Shown here piece after piece: positions 57,617-64,000 of a stretch of DNA of 64,000 nt. This DNA is from Haberlea rhodopensis (Eukaryota; Streptophyta; Magnoliopsida; Lamiales; Gesneriaceae). A program made the translations under genes and the position numbers. The notes under the pieces were generated by a model, which was not told where the DNA came from, did no database searches, and saw only the letters and a list, made by a program, of their open reading frames with translations. How positions within the stretch are numbered: the stretch's first letter is position 1; the number at the start of each line of letters is the position of its first letter. Location of the stretch: contig CAJQUN010000057.1 of assembly GCA_907163345.1 (NCBI GenBank), positions 4,030,001 to 4,094,000 of the forward strand. Reading direction: 5' to 3'.

Positions 57617-58732
57617 AAGTGGGGGAGAAATGTAAGGCCCCAAGATTTGATTAATGTTAAATAAATATAATTTGGGAATTTAATAATAATTAATTTGTAA
57701 TTAATTAGTTAAATGTGAATTAACAAGATGAATGTCAACTGACGGAACATGACATATTTTTGAAATGATAAAATAAGCTCCGATAATATTTCAAAAATAA
57801 ATTATTAAAATGAAGAATTTAATTTTGTGAGTATATTAGTGGATATAAATCCAAAGTATCAACTACAAATTTTATATCAGTACATCGACGATAATCCGGT
57901 GTACATAAATTATTGGTGCGTTGTATTTACACTTAACGCTACACACAATAAACACATAAAACTCACGCACACATATCGGGTTCAGACAAAAATAGAAGTT
58001 TTCCCTTCCCCTGCTCTCGTTCGAGTTCTTCTTCCCCGCCCAGAAATCCTTTGCGCCTACCGCTGTCCGACCACCAACCGGCGAGCTTGACCTACCACTG
58101 CCTTTCCCTCTCTCAGGTGCACATTTCCATATCGCAAATTGGATGTTTGGGTAGCTGATTCCATCGAAATTTGATAAGAAAAAAATTTTGAAAGCTAGGG
58201 TTCTAATTTTTTTCGGGCGATTTCTTCAAGGATTGTTCAGGTACTCCTCCCTTGTTCCTTAATCATCCTTTCCCTGCAATTTCATGGAGTTTTGGTCAAG
58301 TTTACCGATGCATGTGCGTATGTTTCGATCGGTTTTTCTTGATTTTGGAGTGAAGAGTTCTTAGTTCATGCCCTTGATCATTTTTAACCCATTTTAATCA
58401 TGCTTTAGCTTGTTTGATCATGTTTGATAGGATTGCATGTAATTTCCTTGGCATGTCGGATTGAAGCGATTTCTGCCTTGTTGTTGGTTGGGGAATGTTG
58501 ATCGGCTTTTATGGGGTTTGAGGGAGAAGGTTCTATGTTATTAATTAGTCAATGATTAACTAGTTTGAACCATGTTCTAGCTTGATGAATCAGGTATGAG
58601 AGAATTGTAGGAACTTTGATTTACATGTTCTGTTTGGAGCGATTGGTATTGATTATGCATGTCCGATCTTATGCGTGAGTTAGCTGTTAGTTTCGCAAAC
58701 CCAGCCTCAGAAGTTAATCAAGTTGTTCTGAG

Positions 58733-60179
58733 TGATCGCTTTTATTTTAAACAATTATTTCTCAGTGTAGCGATTCTACCGCAAGTGCACGGTGTCAAGT
58801 TTTAGTATATTGATAATATAAGTAAGGATGTCGAACACACAGGGACTAATGTATAAGTACCAAATAAAATTAGCGAAATTATATTTAGCCTACGAAAAAT
58901 ATGATTAATTAACTAATTAAACTAAAGAATTAAAAACTTAAAAATAAAACAACTCATTTGAATATGCGAAGGAATTCCGCTCAAAAAATCTATCAAGATG
59001 TTCGTTCAATTGTGTATCGTCAATGATTTATTTGTTAAAACAATTACTTATCAATCAATTCTTAAGGTGACAGATTTCTGAATATAATCAATACACTCTC
59101 TCGAGCTGTATTGAAACTAGTAATAAATTGACGCAAGTAACTCTCGTTCACTTAAACCAATTTAATACCGAATAAATCTCTATGAAAACCGTTGATCTTT
59201 AAATCTTGCAATTTAAAGAGACCACGTATGTGATTTAATCTCTCGCTCTAAATCTTAAACATACAACATGAATTATTTTAGCGTATTATAATTTCATCTC
59301 TCGATCTCAATTATAATTCACAATATCAATCAATGGTAGCTAGGCTTTGATAGCATGAAGCATATAATTCATGAACAAAAGATATTGATTCACTCAAACA
59401 CAACCTAATCAAAGATTCAAACACAAAATTCCTTAAACTTGATAGAATAAACTCAATTAAATTCAAATCAAATTAATAAGATGCTTAATCATCTCTCAAC
59501 CTCAAAATCATCAAATAAATATGAAAATCAAATTAATCTAGAGTTTAGAAATACGATAAACGTAGGAGCGACTCCGTGCTTTGAACGATCTTTCTTCTCT
59601 TGCTTCCTTCCTTGCACTTCAAAGGATTCTTCAACCTTCTTTTGTTCCGGGAGGATGAAAGGCGGCTAAAGAATATTTAGGTCTGATTATTTTCATAATA
59701 GGGATCCAATTTTCGTGCCTCTTTTTCTTATTTATAGAGGAGGGGATATATGGAAGTGTTTCCAAAATTCAAACCAAATCAAGTCTTTTATGTTGGCCAA
59801 CTCGATCGATCGATCGATCGAGTTGAAGCTTCCGATCGATCGAGCTTTCTTCACATTTTCTTGCCAACTCTCTGCCTCTCTTGATCGATCGAGCTGGTGC
59901 TTCCGATCGATCGAGCTTTGAATTTTAATGTTGGCCAAAACTTCTGCCTTTGTCGATCGATCGACGTCCTGTTCCGATTGATCGAGAATGTCAGAACTCA
60001 AATTCTTCATTTATTGGCTTGATTTGATCCGTTTTCTTCCTTGTAGCTCAATTCTTCCACATTCCACCTAGATTCCTGAAACAATCAAATAAATACCAAA
60101 AATCATAACATCTTCATTGAATCTATACGAAAATATATATAAATCAAAGCCCAAATACGCGTAATAATCAACCCTATCA
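58733..60179 (-). repeat. Solo LTR (G3-type) in G4 3' LTR
   Basis: 1447 bp, TGATCGCTTTTATT to ACCCTATCA, perfect TSD CTGAG (58728-58732, 60180-60184). The empty site is seen in the 5' LTR near 51980. Minus-strand TATAAATAAG near 59729-59738, with palindrome array A7 70-250 bp upstream. Confidence 0.93.
59803..59984. repeat. Palindrome-pair array A7
   Basis: Sites start at 59811 (within an extended run from 59803), 59833, 59882, 59904, 59954 and 59975: spacings 22, 49, 22, 50, 21, three pairs with about 50 bp between them. Confidence 0.85.
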
Positions 60180-61287
60180 CTGAGCATAGAGAAATCTGAT
60201 TTTATTATTGAATTTTTGGGTGATTTTAGAGTGTTAATTCACTTTATCACCTATGAAATGTTTGGTGTAGAATATAGTGCTGGGGCTTGAGATTGATGGT
60301 TTAGTTTGGCTATAATGCTCAATAACTAAGTATATATAAGAAAGCATATGGTTATTACAATAGAACTTAGTGAATTTCTTAGTTTTGCTATTTAAATGAT
60401 GTTACTTTAGGTTGTTGAATAATATATAGAGAATTATTGATTGAAGTGGATTAGTTGAATTAATTATGATCGGGAATGAAGTTATAAAGACTTTAATCAT
60501 GATTTATTTGCCATTGTTAAGTCGAAATTGAATAACTTGCTAATATAAGATTCTTTAATGAATTTAGACGCTACTAGAATCGACTAAAGAAACAATCCAA
60601 TATGTCCAACTTCAGTAGATAATCCTCTATGTCGTATTGTATGAATTTTATAGATTAACATACGACTTTGGAGTTTCACGAACTTTGATGACGCTTTTCA
60701 GCTCTAGAACAAGGAATAATAGGTATGTTGCGACGGTAATATACGACAGGTATATGTATTATTTGATACAAAATATGTTGAACTTACGTGAATTACATGG
60801 AATTACTTGGCTATGTAAGTTTAATTGAATTATGAGCACTCATAGCATTCATACTTGGCATATTGATGTATGAAAATAAATGTTTTGTTAACACACATCA
60901 TTTTGATACATATACATTGATATATGACATACACTTGGGCATATCATATTGATCTATCTACTTATTTATATCCATGATTATGACTGATTTAACTTACTCT
61001 GAGAGCCGGGGACGACCGGCACGGCGATGACTGACAGTTTATGTAGCAACTGTAGTCACATGCGTTGCTACCGGACCTAGACACGAGGTATGATGAGCAC
61101 AACACATGATGATTCTCCTAGCGTGTGTGTTGTTACCCTCTGCTCGAGCTTGACATTGATTGATGATACCTTTCTTTGGACTCCGATATTTTGGGTATCT
61201 TGAGATTCGATTCTTGTACCTTACATGCATTGCATTGCATCATCTATCACATTTTATAGATACATGTTGTAATTACTTGATAGTTTC

Positions 61288-62919
61288 TGTTAGGATCGGT
61301 CCGGAGTGTTTAGAGGGGGGGGGGGGGTGAATGAACACTCCTTCTAAAAGTTAATCCTTTGTGATTTCTTTCGGATTAGTGAAAGAAATCTGTTCTTAAT
61401 CAATTTCTTGTACAGAACAGACCACTGAAAGTAAGTGCGGAACGGTCTGTTCTTGTATGTAAGAACGGCTCGATGGCTAGTATGAAAGAACAAGTGCAGA
61501 AATAAGATACACAGGATATGTTTCTGGAAGTTCGAAGGTGGTGTAATCCTTCTACGTCTCCCCTTCTTCCAATTAAGGAAGGTTTATACTAGAAGACTTT
61601 GATTTATACAATCCTGTTGTACAAACCCGATTCAGACTGGATTTACCTCACTACCAATCTGAAACTCCTAGTCACTCAATCTGCTCAGACACACTCTGTC
61701 TGACAGTTACAATATGTTTCTCACTTCTATTTTTCAACACAGAAAACACAAGATGCGCACAGTGATCCTAAATGATCAAATGTTACAAATAAGACGTGCT
61801 TAAGAATGATTTCAGCTCGAGAGCTTCTGAGCTTGTAAGCTTGTGCTGTTTTTGCCTTCTTGTGCGTTTTTCAATTTATCAGCGAGAGTCAGCAGCGAGA
61901 GTCAGCAAGTTCTTTTTGTTGTAATTACTTATCAGATCAGATCGATGAATATCAGACTGACTAAACCGAAGCTTCAGATCGATCTCTATCTTTATCAGAT
62001 CAGAGCAGCTTAGGATACATACAGAATGGCTCCTCAGTCCGAATCATTAACGGCTATTTATTGTAGCATTTAATGTTGTAATTAATGCTACAAAGGACCA
62101 AATACTGAAGATTGCCATAAAAGGTAAGAAGACAAAGAGTAGCTTACCTGACAGTCGCCGAAAGTATGAACCAGAACGGCAAGTATCCTGAAGAAGAAGA
62201 CTGAAGCCTACTTAGAGTCTAAGAAGAGTCAAAGTTGCACATTAAGGGAAATAATGTCGTTGGTACCTTCAACTATAAAAGGATGCAACAAAAAGAACTT
62301 GCTGACTCTCGCTACTGACTCTTGCTGATCAATTGAAAAACGCACAAGAAAGCAAAAACAGCACAAGCTTACAAGCTCAGAAGCTCTCGAGCTGAAATCA
62401 TTCTTAAGCACGTTTACTTTGTAACATTTGATCATTTAGGATCACTGTGCGCATCTTGTGTTTTCTGTGTTGAAAATAGAAGTGAGAAACATATTGTAAC
62501 TGTCAGACAGAGTGTGTCTGAGCAGATTGAGTGACTAGGAGTTTCAGATTGGTAGTGAGGTAAATCCAGTCTGAATCGGGTTTGTACAACAGGATTGTAT
62601 AAATCAAAGTCTTCTAGTATAAACCTTCCTTAATTGGAAGAAGGGGAGACGTAGAAGGATTACACCACCTTCGAACTTCCAGAAACATATCCTGTGTATC
62701 TTATTTCTGCACTCGTTCTTTCTCACTAGCCATCGAGCCGTTCTTACATACAAGAACAGACCGTTCCGCACTTATATTGTCAGTGGTCTGTTTTGTACAA
62801 GAATTGATTAAGAAACAGATTTCTTTCACTAATCCGAAAGAAATCACGAAGGATTAATTTTTAGAAGGAGTGTTCATTCACCCCCCCCCCCCTCTAAACA
62901 CTCCGGGCCGATCCTAACA
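61288..62919 (+). repeat. C3 5' LTR, a 633-bp inverted repeat
   Basis: 1632 bp, TGTTAGGATCGG to CCGATCCTAACA. Arm 61288-61920 is the near-perfect reverse complement of arm 62287-62919; a 366-bp spacer separates them. A TATA box (AACTATAAAAGG) at about 62271-62282 places the right arm in R-U5 and the left arm in U3. G/C homopolymers (61315-61328, 62881-62892) face each other in the arms. Confidence 0.92.
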
Positions 62920-62921
62920 AG

Positions 62922-62933
62922 TGGTATCAGAGC
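62922..62933 (+). promoter_or_regulatory. C3 primer binding site (tRNA-iMet type)
   Basis: TGGTATCAGAGC two bases after the LTR end. Confidence 0.96.
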
Positions 62934-62966
62934 AGGTCATCTTAATCAGCTAAATCACTCGAGCTG

Positions 62967-64000
62967 ATGGCATCATTCAACAAAATCCCTATGTTCTCAA
63001 AAGAAGACTATGATGACTGGAGAATCAGAATGCAAGCTCATCTAGCAGCTCAGGATGACGATATGTGGTTCGTCATCACTGATGGACCAATGAAGATTCT
63101 AGAAATAAATACAGCAGTCGCCATTACTGGTGGTGAACCACAAATGGTAGAAAAGGACAGATCCCTCTGGACGAATGAGGAAAGAAAGAAAGCAAATCTC
63201 GACAACGTTGCCAAAGACATCTTGTTCAAGACACTGGACAAGAACATGTTCAGCAAAATCAAAATGTGCTCTATTGCCAAAGAAATTTGGGAGAAGATAG
63301 CACAGCTATGTGAAGGCAACGACCAGACCAAAGAAAACAAGCTGACTGTTGCTCTTCAAAGATTTGAGGGCATAAAGATGAAAAGTGGAGAAACTCTAAA
63401 TGAGTTTGATGAAAGAGTCACTGTCATCATAAATGAACTGAATGGTCTGGGGAAGGAATATTCTAACAGAGAGATCGCTCTGAAAGTTATGAGAGCTCTG
63501 CCAAAGGAATGAGATGTTAAGACCATTGCCATGAGGGAATCAAAAGATCTTAACAAGGTTGAACTTCATGATCTGTTTGCAGATCTTAAGGCCTATGAGT
63601 TTGAACTGATAAGCAGAGGTGAATCAGAGCCATTCATCTCTCAACCAAACAAGGCCCTGGCAGCCATTCCAGACCAGATCGCTTCAACATCAGACCGATC
63701 CGTTGAACATATAAGTAATGATGCTATGTCATTATTTATCAAGAAATTCGGTAAATTCATGTCTAAGAATAAGAGGAACTTCAAACCCTCTCATCATTAT
63801 AAATCAAGAAAAGATGATACTGTTAACGATCAGGCTTGCTACAATTGTGGTAAGACCGGACATTTTATTGCAGATTGCACCAGACCGAAGAAAGAAGAAC
63901 GGAAAGAGAAGTATCGTGATGATAGGAAGAAGAAGCACTACAAAGACCGCAAGAATCATGGAAAATCCCAAAAAGTCCTAGTAGCTGAAGAAGGAAACAA
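62967..64000 (+). pseudogene. C3 gag (one nonsense codon), continues past window
   Basis: Starts MASFNKIPMFSKEDYDDWRI, the usual copia gag opening (DUF4219/UBN2). The frame is open for 181 codons to TGA at 63510-63512 in LPKE-stop-DVKTIAMRES, where relatives have Trp; a single G-to-A change explains it. The same frame then stays open to the edge. The CCHC zinc knuckle CYNCGKTGHFIADC is at codons 291-304 (63837 onward), followed by a lysine/arginine-rich tail. Gag assembles the cytoplasmic particle and binds element RNA. Confidence 0.92.

Larger units (their letters stand above)
50860..61287 (+). mobile_element. G4: Ty3/gypsy element with long LTRs
   Basis: 5' LTR 50860-53680, PBS 53683-53694, decayed interior, polypurine tract AAGTGGGGGAGAAA (57617-57630), 3' LTR from 57631. 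The 3' LTR holds a solo LTR (58733-60179) and is cut at 61287 by copia C3; its end is beyond the window. LTRs look roughly 90-95% identical by eye. Confidence 0.87.
57631..61287 (+). repeat. G4 3' LTR, interrupted and truncated
   Basis: Starts TGTAAGGCCCCAAG after the polypurine tract. Collinear with the 5' LTR up to GATAGTTTC (61287), except for the solo LTR and small indels. The hairpin motif and LTR end lie beyond the C3 insertion. Confidence 0.9.
61288..64000 (+). mobile_element. C3: Ty1/copia element, 5' part
   Basis: 5' LTR 61288-62919, PBS, gag to the window edge. Inserted into the G4 3' LTR, so younger than G4. Gag has a single nonsense change, suggesting recent activity of the family. 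The rest of pol and the 3' LTR lie outside. Confidence 0.92.

Noticed and set aside
62922..62933. TGGTATCAGAGC sites as tRNA genes
   Set aside because: Only 12 bases match; they are primer binding sites next to LTR ends, with no cloverleaf or A/B boxes.

Overview
This window looks like plant nuclear heterochromatin, most probably from a eudicot. It is AT-rich and almost entirely nested transposable elements. Long terminal repeats (LTRs) carry tRNA-iMet-type or tRNA-Asp-like primer binding sites (PBS). There are copia and Ty3/gypsy gag/pol remnants, Harbinger, Mutator and hAT DNA transposons, and only scraps of host genes. I saw no rRNA or tRNA genes, no bacterial-type operons and no CRISPR array.

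Layout. 1-2637: minus-strand copia element C1, cut by the window edge. 2638-3096 and 19708-20093: two halves of a PERK-like receptor kinase pseudogene, split by 16.6 kb of nested insertions. Copia element C2 (3097-19707) sits in the kinase exon. A PIF/Harbinger element (3416-15452) sits in the 5' LTR of C2. Inside Harbinger are a solo LTR (3545-5057) and a Mutator-like element (MULE, about 5070-12590). The MULE holds a gypsy fragment G2 (about 5300-10230), whose LTR holds a 1.05-kb MULE-type MITE (8277-9325). 21.1-22.6 kb: a gypsy LTR. 22978-23175: the only plausible intact host gene, 65 codons with a 5'UTR intron. 23.5-26.1 kb: hAT remnants and a hAT MITE. 26.9-29.5 kb: LTR pieces and a chromodomain-gypsy tail.

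29475-41523: minus-strand chromovirus G1, with one solo LTR inside its 3' LTR and another inside its reverse transcriptase. 41.5-45.5 kb: pieces of two more gypsy-type elements (G6, G3). 45559-45792: the C-terminal part of a 2-oxoglutarate dioxygenase pseudogene. 46.1-50.2 kb: LTR and minisatellite DNA ending in a minus-strand LTR (G5). 50860-61287: gypsy element G4 with 2.8-kb LTRs and a decayed interior, its 3' LTR holding a solo LTR. 61288 to the end: young-looking copia C3, whose LTR is a near-perfect 633-bp inverted repeat.

The most interesting structure is not a gene. The 10-bp palindrome CGATCGATCG recurs in at least four LTR families, mostly as pairs 21-22 bp apart. Two LTRs whose spacers differ in sequence keep the same eight-site layout: 21-22, 49-50, 21, 21, 21, 50-51, 22 bp. 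The same LTRs also share arrays of CGCT-loop-AGCG inverted repeats, and chromovirus-type LTRs share a two-stem CACCCC/GGGG motif about 0.5 kb before the LTR end. Together these suggest a shared LTR regulatory grammar. Coordinates of decayed element edges are approximate unless a target-site duplication (TSD) is given.
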